Shown here in pieces: positions 1 to 6,694 of a stretch of DNA of 16,799 bases. Within the stretch, counting starts at the first letter, position 1; each line of letters starts with the position of its first letter. Position numbers and translations under genes: made by a program. This stretch comes from an uncultured Clostridia bacterium (GTDB lineage: Bacteria > Bacillota > Clostridia > Christensenellales > CASEPJ01). The stretch lies in assembly GCA_949289715.1 (NCBI GenBank), contig CASEPJ010000006.1:1-16799 (forward strand), in the 5' to 3' direction. The notes beneath the pieces are model-generated. The model ran no database searches. It was not told the origin of the DNA and saw only the letters and a program-made list of their open reading frames with translations.

Positions 1-586
1 TGCTTATCATTGATCTCAGTCTGTTATACATATCTTCCAATTCGTTTAAAGTATTTGCAGAATCAATTGCAGTCTTATCGTAGGCTACGTTAAGATTATA
101 TAAATAAGATATTACAGAATACATCTCTTTATAAAGTTCTCTGTCTTTCGATACATTTTTGCTGATTTTAAAGCATTGAGCTTCGGAATATACGTTTTTT
201 ATGTTTTTTGCCACTTTTTTACAATCGCTCTCCGTTAAATAAACGGCTGCGATTATACGATATTTTTCGTTATAATAAACATATCCGCCACCGTTTCTAT
301 TTTTTAAATCTTCCGCCTCGTGTTCTGCGGTGGATTGTTTACCGTAACTGTCCGTCTCCAACAAATAAAACGTATATTTGTCGTTACCCGAATTAAATAT
401 GTTAATCACTAAAAAAACAAAAATTCCCGCCATAACTAAAATAAGCAAAAAAAAGGCAATGTTTTTTTTAAATTTACTTTCATTAGGTTTATTGCGGTTT
501 GTTTTTTTTGCTCCGCCCCTTTTATAACAATTACTGTATGTATCGTCTTCCCTTTCGAATAAGGCATGATTTACCTTATAAAACAC
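1..586 (-). CDS. Membrane-anchored SPOR-like protein (partial, C-terminus beyond left edge)
   Basis: An open frame of 195 codons runs off the left edge of the window. The start chosen is GTG at 586, preceded by AAGGGAG (603-597) with a 10-nt spacer; an ATG at 567 lies in a different frame and does not lead into this protein. The first 40 residues are polar and basic (cytoplasmic), residues about 42-63 form one transmembrane helix, and the rest would be outside. Residues about 70-140 contain GGGYVYYNEKYRIIAAVY followed by a serine/aspartate-lysine helix, which looks like the beta-alpha pattern of a SPOR-type (septal peptidoglycan binding) domain as in clostridial SpoIIB-like proteins. The remainder is predicted helical. 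The family call rests on pattern similarity only; a generic membrane-anchored protein is the alternative. It is divergent from the DUF6062 gene, with which it shares a 60-bp promoter region. Confidence 0.6.
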   Translation of the reverse strand, partial: MFYKVNHALFEREDDTYSNCYKRGGAKKTNRNKPNESKFKKNIAFFLLILVMAGIFVFLVINIFNSGNDKYTFYLLETDSYGKQSTAEHEAEDLKNRNGGGYVYYNEKYRIIAAVYLTESDCKKVAKNIKNVYSEAQCFKISKNVSKDRELYKEMYSVISYLYNLNVAYDKTAIDSANTLNELEDMYNRLRSMIS

Positions 587-615
587 TTGTAAAACGCTCC
601 CTTATATGATATACT
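587..615 (+). promoter_or_regulatory. Sigma-A type promoter of the DUF6062 gene
   Basis: TTGTAA (587-592) and TATACT (610-615) are separated by 17 bp, upstream of the DUF6062 ribosome binding site. The -35 abuts the GTG start of the divergent gene and the spacer contains that gene's Shine-Dalgarno, so the two units overlap. Confidence 0.55.
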
Positions 616-646
616 TAACGTATTATATTAATAAAAAGGAAAAAAT

Positions 647-1315
647 ATGATTTACAGCATATCCAATATACAACTTATCGAGGCATTTAAAAAAGACAGC
701 GAATGTCCTTTATGTATTTTAAAAAACGAAGTAGAAAAAAGTCTTATAAAAATGTTTTTAACAGAGGGCGTTACCGACGAAGAAACGAGATTGGAGTCCA
801 ATAATCTCGGTTTTTGTAAAAGACATTTAAACCAAATGGAAAATTCGGAAAACAAACTCGGTTTTGCTTTGCAATTAAACACAAGAATGATGCATTTAAA
901 AGACATTATTTCTTCCAATAAAAACACGAAAACCTCTGCAAAAACGGCAGACAAAATCAATAAGGAATTGTCCACCTGTATTATCTGTAAATATACCGAC
1001 GAAAGTATGCAAAGGTACTATTCTCTTACGGCAAAAACCTATAACGAAAATGTGGAATTTCGTAATCTTATAAAAAATTGCAAAGGATTTTGTTTAGAAC
1101 ATTTTAACGGATTGTTAAAAAACGTAAAATTTGCAAAAAACAGTTCAGACGAGTACACAAAAGATTTAACTTTAATCGAAAGGGAAAATCTTAACCGCCT
1201 TATAAGCGAATTAGATTGGTTTTGCGATAAATTCGATTACAGAAATAACGATAAACCTTGGGGAAATTCCAAAGACGCACTTGCAAGAACCGTAAAAAAA
1301 TACAGAGGCGAATAA
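647..1315 (+). CDS. DUF6062 family protein
   Basis: A 222-residue soluble protein of unknown function, recognised as DUF6062, a family found mainly in Clostridia. Two copies of a cysteine/histidine module are visible: CPLC (C20, C23) with GFCKRH (C57, H60), and CIIC (C111, C114) with GFCLEH (C149, H152). Each repeats the order C-x2-C then G-F-C-x2-H, which would suit binding of zinc or another metal; the metal is an inference. There is no signal peptide or membrane helix, so it should be cytoplasmic. The start is supported by AAAAGGA (634-640) with a 6-nt spacer and by a promoter at 587-615. It ends with a terminator just downstream at 1323-1350. Its stop codon directly abuts the stop codon of the convergent TauE/SafE gene. 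Confidence 0.75.
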   Translation: MIYSISNIQLIEAFKKDSECPLCILKNEVEKSLIKMFLTEGVTDEETRLESNNLGFCKRHLNQMENSENKLGFALQLNTRMMHLKDIISSNKNTKTSAKTADKINKELSTCIICKYTDESMQRYYSLTAKTYNENVEFRNLIKNCKGFCLEHFNGLLKNVKFAKNSSDEYTKDLTLIERENLNRLISELDWFCDKFDYRNNDKPWGNSKDALARTVKKYRGE

Positions 1316-1723
1316 TTAATCGGAAGCGGATTCATCCGCTTCTTTTTTTTCTTTTTCGTTTAAATGTTTAATAATTTCGTTAATTAAAAGAAATACACCT
1401 AATCCTGCCAAAAAAATACCGAAACAAATTTTTAATGTGTTCGAATCCAATTTAGCACATAAAAGAGATAACGCAAAAGATGATATCGCTGCGGGAATTA
1501 CCACCAACCACGATTTTTTTGCCTCTACCAATTTATTTTTAAAATGAATAATCAACGAAACTGCCGCCAACGGAATAAAAGAAATCAAATTAATACCCTG
1601 CGCAACTTTTTGTTCCATTCCCGTTAACAAAGTCAACATAGGAATAAGCGCCGTTCCGCCGCCCATACCCATACCGCCTAAAATACCGGCAAACAAACCG
1701 ATTATAATATAAATAAAAACCAT
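1316..1723 (-). CDS. Half-length TauE/SafE (TSUP) family permease
   Basis: A 135-residue integral membrane protein with about four helices. The N-terminal helix has a glycine-rich stretch (GGMGMGGG, residues about 16-23) followed by ALIPML and QGINLISF, typical of TauE/SafE family sulfite/sulfonate or other anion transporters (PF01925). Usual members have about 250 residues in two repeats; this is one repeat, and such proteins probably dimerise. I see no second half next to it. Two in-frame ATGs exist: the one at 1729 leaves only 1 nt after AAAAGGA, while the one at 1723 leaves 7 nt, so 1723 is preferred. The C-terminal tail (Glu/Lys/Asp/Ser-rich) is encoded by the terminator of the convergent gene. 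The substrate cannot be told from sequence. Confidence 0.75.
   Translation of the reverse strand: MVFIYIIIGLFAGILGGMGMGGGTALIPMLTLLTGMEQKVAQGINLISFIPLAAVSLIIHFKNKLVEAKKSWLVVIPAAISSFALSLLCAKLDSNTLKICFGIFLAGLGVFLLINEIIKHLNEKEKKEADESASD
1323..1350 (+). terminator. Intrinsic terminator of the DUF6062 gene, inside the TauE/SafE coding end
   Basis: A perfect 8-bp stem GAAGCGGA/TCCGCTTC (1323-1330 with 1335-1342), loop TTCA, is followed by eight T residues (1343-1350) on the plus strand. It lies within the last codons of the convergent gene, which it encodes as a charged tail. Confidence 0.85.
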
Positions 1724-1863
1724 ACTCATATCCTTTTAATAACTTTATACGCATAGTATGCACAAGCAAAATATTTTTATAACAAAATAGTTTAAGGTGT
1801 GCTAAATTTAATTAATAGTAAAAAAATAAATTTTATTTATAATAAAAAAATTATCAATGTAAC

Positions 1864-1917
1864 AAAAAAACCGCTTTTCATCTCCCGTTATTTTAAAAGA
1901 AAAATTCTAAGCGGTTT
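1864..1917 (-). terminator. Probable intrinsic terminator of rsmA
   Basis: The 9-bp stem AAACCGCTT (1868-1876) / AAGCGGTTT (1909-1917) is followed by a T run on the minus strand (complement of 1864-1870). The 32-nt loop is unusually long for a simple terminator and may fold further. Confidence 0.6.
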
Positions 1918-1957
1918 AAATAAATAACCGATTTTTATTAATTAAAGATTATTTTAA

Positions 1958-2764
1958 TTAAAAAATTTTATCGGAAAGCAAAATAAATTTTTCTACCGAT
2001 AATTCTTCGCCCCTCGATTTAATGTCGATTCCGCAATCGGTCAAAATTTCTTCGGCTCGGTTTTTAGATAATCCAAAAGCCGAAATAAGGTTATTTACCA
2101 AAGTTTTTCTTCTCATACAAAAGGCAGCTTTAACAGTTTTTCTAACTTTTTCGTAATCGCACGCATATTTGTTTTTTATTAAATCTATTCGGACAACTGC
2201 TGAATCTACTTTTGGTACGGGATAAAATTTTTCGGCAGGAATAATTCTTGTAATAAAAGCATTACCGTATAAGGCTATCGCCACAGATATTGCACCGTAA
2301 TCCGCTTCTTTTTCTGCGGCACAAAGTCTTTTTGCCACTTCTTTTTGCACCGTTACCGTAATAGAAGAAGCGTTTGACGCAAGGAATTTTGTGATTATAG
2401 GGGTCGTTATGTAATACGGTATATTGGCAATAATTTTATATCCTTTAGAAAGTTTGCTTTCAATTTCAGATAATTCGGTCTTCATAATATCTTTAAAAAC
2501 TATTTCCAAATTATCGTAATACAAATTATTTAAAACGGGTTTTAGCGAAGCATCTATCTCGTATGCCAATACTTTTTTCGACTTTTTGCATAACTGCTCT
2601 GTTAATGTTCCCGCACCGGGACCTATCTCCAATATTTCGCTATTAGAGTCGGCGCCGCCGTCATCAGCTATATCTTTTAGCAGAGTAACGTCGGTCAAAA
2701 AGTTTTGACCGAAATTTTTATTGAATTTAAAATTGTTTTTTTTCAAAATAGATTTTATTTCCAA
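1958..2764 (-). CDS. rsmA: 16S rRNA (adenine1518-N6/adenine1519-N6)-dimethyltransferase RsmA (KsgA)
   Basis: Dimethylates two adjacent adenines in the helix 45 loop of 16S rRNA with S-adenosylmethionine during 30S maturation. Visible motifs are NFGQNFL (residues 17-23), the SAM-binding EIGPGAGTLTEQL (46-58), and the catalytic NIPYYITTPII (114-124; usually N-L/I-P-Y). The C-terminal part carries PVPKVDSAVVRI and MRRKTL, as in this family. Length is 268 residues, normal for RsmA. The start chosen is TTG at 2764, because AAGGAG (2777-2772) lies 7 nt before it; a longer frame starting at TTG 2788 would read through this ribosome binding site. In many Firmicutes rsmA follows metG-tatD; here a radical SAM gene and a 340-bp gap intervene, and rsmA seems to have its own promoter (TATAAT at 2813-2808, weak -35). 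Confidence 0.93.
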   Translation of the reverse strand: MEIKSILKKNNFKFNKNFGQNFLTDVTLLKDIADDGGADSNSEILEIGPGAGTLTEQLCKKSKKVLAYEIDASLKPVLNNLYYDNLEIVFKDIMKTELSEIESKLSKGYKIIANIPYYITTPIITKFLASNASSITVTVQKEVAKRLCAAEKEADYGAISVAIALYGNAFITRIIPAEKFYPVPKVDSAVVRIDLIKNKYACDYEKVRKTVKAAFCMRRKTLVNNLISAFGLSKNRAEEILTDCGIDIKSRGEELSVEKFILLSDKIF

Positions 2765-2782
2765 TTTGCGGCTCCTTGTACT

Positions 2783-2812
2783 TGACAAAATTTACGTTAT
2801 TTTTTATATTAT
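2783..2812 (+). promoter_or_regulatory. Strong sigma-A type promoter reading away from rsmA
   Basis: TTGACA (2783-2788) and TATTAT (2807-2812) with an 18-bp spacer face the plus strand, where no ordinary gene follows. The -10 overlaps a minus-strand TATAAT (2813-2808) that could serve rsmA, so the two promoters would compete. Confidence 0.6.
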
Positions 2813-2818
2813 AAAGGT

Positions 2819-2915
2819 ACAAAAGAAAGTTTTATGTCGAAACTAAAGACGAAATATAACTCTACTAAAGATTAAGAAATAAAGATTACCGCAAATTCAT
2901 TGCGGTATTTTTATT
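2819..2915 (+). ncRNA. Candidate small RNA or micro-mRNA of about 95 nt
   Basis: A promoter (2783-2812) and an intrinsic terminator (2887-2912) delimit a transcript of roughly 95 nt on the plus strand. It contains one short frame, ATG at 2834 to TAA at 2875, encoding the 13-residue polar peptide MSKLKTKYNSTKD. Only a weak purine stretch (AGAAAG) precedes the ATG, so translation is doubtful. I do not recognise the RNA or the peptide. The repeated octamer AAAGATTA near 2868 and 2881 lies just before the terminator stem. It could be a small regulatory RNA, a microprotein mRNA, or a remnant of a lost gene whose promoter and terminator remain. Confidence 0.4.
2887..2912 (+). terminator. Intrinsic terminator of the short plus-strand transcript
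   Basis: The 8-bp stem TACCGCAA/TTGCGGTA (2887-2894 with 2900-2907), 5-nt loop, is followed by five T residues on the plus strand. On the minus strand the following sequence is only moderately T-rich, so its main direction is plus. Confidence 0.75.
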
Positions 2916-3128
2916 AATTAATTATAAATTAACAATCGGTTTTCAATATAAACAAAATATTTTTTTAACCGTTTAAATAAATTTATTATTTAAAAAAATT
3001 TATTTATATTTTTATAGTAAAACCTTTAAATTTTTAAGCGTTAATTCGATAAAAGACGATGGGTAAACAATTATTTAAAGACTTTAATTTTACAGATAAT
3101 TATTTTCATTGATGTATCTTGTTAAAGT

Positions 3129-3719
3129 TTATTTTATTTCCGTCCTTATTCTAAAACCGACCCCCAGCTTTTCGGCAAGTTTTTTAGACTCTTCCATCTG
3201 CTCTACGGGGATTACATCCACAACGGTAAAAATAACTTCAAGACCTGCATTTTTACAGGAAACGGCAAAATCACAAAGCTCGTCGAAGGCTTTTTCTCCG
3301 TATATTGAACGACTGACTTTATTGTAATTTACTCTGTCCGGAGCATTTAACGAAATACTGACGACATCCACACCTTCTTTCAATTCTGGAACGATATCTC
3401 TGCGGTTAATAAGCCGACCTAAGCCGTTGGTATTAATTCTAACTTTTACTTTATAGTCCTTTATGAATTTTCCCACGGTAACTATTTCATTCATTTTATA
3501 AGTCGGTTCACCGAACCCGCAAAAAACAGCTTCGTTATATCCCCTCACCCTTGGAAGTTCATTTATTATTTCCAAAGCCGTAGGTTCTTTGTCCAACCAT
3601 AAGTCATAATTCGCTATTCCGTCGTGTTCGTTTCTTATACAAAAAGTACATTTGTTACAACATTTGTTTGTCAGATTAATATAAAGCGACTGACCGATTT
3701 GATATACATAAGTGTTCAT
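3129..3719 (-). CDS. TatD-associated radical SAM protein
   Basis: A small (196-residue) radical SAM enzyme. The [4Fe-4S] cluster motif C-x3-C-x2-C is present as C20, C24 and C27 (NKCCNKCTFC), followed by the SAM-binding CGFGEPT at 67-73 and a beta strand with RINTNGLG at 94-101. It matches the small family of radical SAM proteins found fused to or next to TatD (TIGR04038 type). It has no C-terminal SPASM or auxiliary cluster region. The ATG overlaps the tatD stop by 4 nt (ATGA), so translation is coupled and the two products should work together or be needed at similar levels. The reaction and substrate are unknown for the family. It is the last gene of the metG-tatD operon; no convincing intrinsic terminator follows, only AT-rich sequence. 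Confidence 0.88.
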   Translation of the reverse strand: MNTYVYQIGQSLYINLTNKCCNKCTFCIRNEHDGIANYDLWLDKEPTALEIINELPRVRGYNEAVFCGFGEPTYKMNEIVTVGKFIKDYKVKVRINTNGLGRLINRRDIVPELKEGVDVVSISLNAPDRVNYNKVSRSIYGEKAFDELCDFAVSCKNAGLEVIFTVVDVIPVEQMEESKKLAEKLGVGFRIRTEIK

Positions 3720-4489
3720 TTTTCATCCTCTGTAATACGGTAAATTTTTTTCGAATTCTTTTCAAGAATATATTCCAACTCTTGCTTGTCTAAAGACAGA
3801 ATTTCTGCCAATTTACCAAAAATCAGAGGTAAATTTATTGATGAATTAACTTCTCCCCTTCTCGGAACGGGCGTCATATAAGGGCAATCGGTTTCAATAA
3901 GCAATCTGTCTTTAGGCACAGCTCTAATGGCCTCGAAATTGTTAAAGTTTTTAAAGGTTATTACTCCGGAAAAGGAAAAGTAAAATCCCAAATCCGCATA
4001 ACCTTTTACCATTTGCGCACTGCCTGCATAGCAATGCAATATTCCGCCCTTATTCAATTTATGTTCCGACAAAACGTCGAAAGTATCTTTATTGGCTTCC
4101 CTGGAGTGAACAATCAAAGGAAGATTAAATTTATTTGCAAGTTCGATATGAGATACAAAAACTTCTTTTTGTAAATTTTTTGTGTCTTTATCGTAATAAT
4201 AATCCAAACCTGCTTCGCCTATAGCGACTACTTTGTTGCTTTTTAACAGCTCGGTCAATATTTTTACGTTATCGCTATTATAAGTATTTGCGTCGTGAGG
4301 ATGAATTCCCACTGCGGCAAACATATTTTTGTATAACCGTGCCTGTTTTACGGCTAAAACGGAACTTTCGATATCGTAGCCTACATTTATAACCATACCC
4401 ACTCCGTTTTTTTCGGCCTCTTTTAAAATTTCGGCTGTGTGCGAAGTGAGTTTTTCATCGTTATAGTGTGCATGGGTATCGATTAACAT
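3716..4489 (-). CDS. tatD: TatD family metal-dependent hydrolase (DNase)
   Basis: A TIM-barrel metallohydrolase of 257 residues, the usual TatD length. Metal ligands and catalytic residues are all visible: THAHY (H6, H8), GEAGLDYY (E92), LIVHSREA (H128), GILHCYAG (H152) and ETDCPYMTP (D201). TatD enzymes of bacteria and eukaryotes have been reported as Mg-dependent 3'-5' exonucleases or DNases acting in the cytoplasm; other substrates, such as D-aminoacyl-tRNA, have been proposed for relatives. It overlaps metG by 1 nt (TAATG) upstream and the radical SAM gene by 4 nt downstream. The metG-tatD order is conserved across Firmicutes. Confidence 0.93.
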   Translation of the reverse strand: MLIDTHAHYNDEKLTSHTAEILKEAEKNGVGMVINVGYDIESSVLAVKQARLYKNMFAAVGIHPHDANTYNSDNVKILTELLKSNKVVAIGEAGLDYYYDKDTKNLQKEVFVSHIELANKFNLPLIVHSREANKDTFDVLSEHKLNKGGILHCYAGSAQMVKGYADLGFYFSFSGVITFKNFNNFEAIRAVPKDRLLIETDCPYMTPVPRRGEVNSSINLPLIFGKLAEILSLDKQELEYILEKNSKKIYRITEDEK

Positions 4490-6483
4490 TATCTGACCTC
4501 ACACCCTACGGTAACATCGCCGTCGGGAGTAACAAGCCTTACCCTGTCGTTTTCGTCGGATGCACATAAAAGCATACCTTCGCTTAAAATCCCCCTCAGT
4601 TTTACAGGTTTTAAATTTTTCACCAAAACAACGACTTTGCCGATTAACTCCTCACAAGTATAATATTTTGCTATTCCCGATACCACCGTTCTGACACCGT
4701 CGCCCGTATCAAGAGTAAATTTAAGAAGTTTGTCTGCCTTTTCAACTTTCTCGGCTGTAAGAATTTTTGCAGTAACCAAACGAGTTTTAAAAAAGTCGTC
4801 TATGGTAATCGTCCCGTCTGTAATTTCTTTTTCTTCGGTATTCATATTTTTATTTTCCTTGTTATTTTTATCAATTTTATCAATTTTCTCTAAATTTTCG
4901 TTTATTTCTTCTTTTGCGGACAATTCTTTGAGTTCTTTTCCTATATCCAACCTCGGGAATAATTTAGGAGCGGAAGCGTCGACTTTTGCGCCTTTTATAC
5001 TACCCGTGAAAAGATTGTTTTTAATTTCGTCAAATGTTTGCGGAGCCTTTTTTAAACCTAAAATTTTATATATTTTATCGGGTGTTGAGGGTACAAAAGG
5101 TTTTAAAAGCAAAGCGGTAACTCTAATCGTTTCTGCCAAATTATATAAAACCGTTTTAAGTCTATCTGTTTTCGCCGAATCCTTAGCTAAAACCCAAGGT
5201 GCGGTTTCGTCTATATATTTATTTGCGCGCTGAACGGTTTTCATAATTTCGTTAAGCGCCTGAGAAATTTGCAACGCATCCATATAAACGGAAACTTTGG
5301 CGTATAGTTCTTTAACTTTCTGGACTAGTCCTTCATCCTCAGGCAACAATTTAGTCAAATCGGGAATTTCTCCATTGAAATATTGGTTTATCATAGCTAC
5401 TGTTCTGCTTACGAGATTACCTAAATCGTTGCATAAATCGCTGTTGATAACTTTTAACAAACTTTCGTCGGAATAAACGGCGTCCTGCCCGAAAGGTATT
5501 TCTTTTAAAAGATAATACCTGATGGCATCCACACCATACCGATTGCAGAGGACGAAAGGATCTGCCACGTTTCCCTTTGATTTGGACATTTTATCCCCAT
5601 TAAAAAGAAGCCAACCGTGACCGTATATTTTTTTAGGCAATGGCAAATCCAAAGCCATAAGCAATGCCGGCCAAATTATGGAATGGAATCTAACTATTTC
5701 TTTTGCCATCAAATGTACGTCTGCAGGCCAAAATTTTTTAAAGTCGGAATCGTCTTCGCTCGCATAGCCTAAAGCCGTTATATAGTTTGAAAGTGCATCT
5801 ATCCATACATATACAATATGCTTATCGTCAAAAGTTACGGGTACTCCCCATTTAAACGTAGTTCTCGAAACGGCTATATCCTGTAATCCCGGTAACAAAA
5901 AATTGTTTTTCATTTCATTCACCCTTGAAACAGGCTGCAAAAATTCGGGGTTATCTTCATATAATTTTAAAATTCTGTCCTGATATTTGCTTAAACGGAA
6001 GAAATAGCTTTCTTCCTTTGTTAATTTTACTTCCCTGCCGCAATCGGGGCATTTACCGTCCTTTAACTGTGATTTAGTCCAAAATGATTCACACGGAGTG
6101 CAATACCACCCTTCGTATTCCGATTTATAAATATCGCCTTTATCGTATAACGTTTTAAAAATTTTTTGTACTGCTTTTACATGATATTCATCGGTAGTTC
6201 TTATAAATTTATCGTAACTGATATTCATCAGTTTCCAAAGATCTTTTAATTTAACAACTAATCCGTCTACAAACTCTTGTGGGGTTTTATCTGCGGCTTT
6301 AGCCTTCTCCTCTATCTTTTGACCGTGCTCGTCGGTACCTGTGAGAAAAAATACTTCGAAATTCTGCATTCGTTTATACCTCGCAAGACAATCGGCTATT
6401 ACGGTAGTGTAACTGTGACCTAAATGCCAATTTCCGCTAGGATAATAAATGGGTGTGGTTAAATAAAATTTTTTCTTCTCCAT
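4489..6483 (-). CDS. metG: Methionyl-tRNA synthetase with C-terminal tRNA-binding domain
   Basis: Charges tRNA(Met) with methionine in the cytoplasm. At 664 residues it has the full class I architecture: the HIGH-type motif HLGH (20-23), GTDEHGQKI (49-57), a CxxC...CxxC knuckle (C128, C131, C145, C148) in the connective peptide, and KMSKS (298-302). A helical anticodon-binding region follows (about 335-490). A charged, low-complexity linker rich in Glu, Lys and Asn (about 517-557) leads to a Trbp111/EMAP-type tRNA-binding domain (about 560-664, with VVVLVKNLKPVKLRGILSEG), which normally also mediates dimerisation. The start ATG has AAAAGGAG in front (7-nt spacer). No T-box leader is visible in the 210-bp upstream region. 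It heads the metG-tatD-radical SAM operon. Confidence 0.97.
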   Translation of the reverse strand: MEKKKFYLTTPIYYPSGNWHLGHSYTTVIADCLARYKRMQNFEVFFLTGTDEHGQKIEEKAKAADKTPQEFVDGLVVKLKDLWKLMNISYDKFIRTTDEYHVKAVQKIFKTLYDKGDIYKSEYEGWYCTPCESFWTKSQLKDGKCPDCGREVKLTKEESYFFRLSKYQDRILKLYEDNPEFLQPVSRVNEMKNNFLLPGLQDIAVSRTTFKWGVPVTFDDKHIVYVWIDALSNYITALGYASEDDSDFKKFWPADVHLMAKEIVRFHSIIWPALLMALDLPLPKKIYGHGWLLFNGDKMSKSKGNVADPFVLCNRYGVDAIRYYLLKEIPFGQDAVYSDESLLKVINSDLCNDLGNLVSRTVAMINQYFNGEIPDLTKLLPEDEGLVQKVKELYAKVSVYMDALQISQALNEIMKTVQRANKYIDETAPWVLAKDSAKTDRLKTVLYNLAETIRVTALLLKPFVPSTPDKIYKILGLKKAPQTFDEIKNNLFTGSIKGAKVDASAPKLFPRLDIGKELKELSAKEEINENLEKIDKIDKNNKENKNMNTEEKEITDGTITIDDFFKTRLVTAKILTAEKVEKADKLLKFTLDTGDGVRTVVSGIAKYYTCEELIGKVVVLVKNLKPVKLRGILSEGMLLCASDENDRVRLVTPDGDVTVGCEVR

Positions 6484-6554
6484 ATCGTTTCTCCTTTTAA
6501 AATATTTTAATTCGAATAAAAAATTATTAATTTATTCAAAACTAATTTCCATTT

Positions 6555-6583
6555 ATTATATACCATTCATATAAAAAAGTAAA
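6555..6583 (-). promoter_or_regulatory. Probable promoter of the metG operon
   Basis: On the minus strand TTTACT (6583-6578) and TATAAT (6560-6555) are spaced by 17 bp, about 70 nt before the metG start. The rest of the 6484-6694 divergent region is AT-rich and shows no T-box specifier or antiterminator sequence. Confidence 0.5.
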
Positions 6584-6694
6584 ATATTTTACATAAAGAA
6601 TATATAAACTTCATAAAATCTAGTAATTAAAGTTTAAAAAATCGGTTAGAAAATTGTTTTTTTATTTAAAAAATAAACAAAGGTTGCAAAACGA

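Noticed and set aside
208..396. A plus-strand open frame opposite the SPOR-like gene
   Set aside because: It has no ribosome binding site and lies wholly antisense to the 195-codon frame, which has a signal-anchor helix and a good Shine-Dalgarno.
6484..6694. A T-box riboswitch in front of metG
   Set aside because: The region is too short and AT-rich; no T-box consensus, specifier stem or terminator/antiterminator pair is present.
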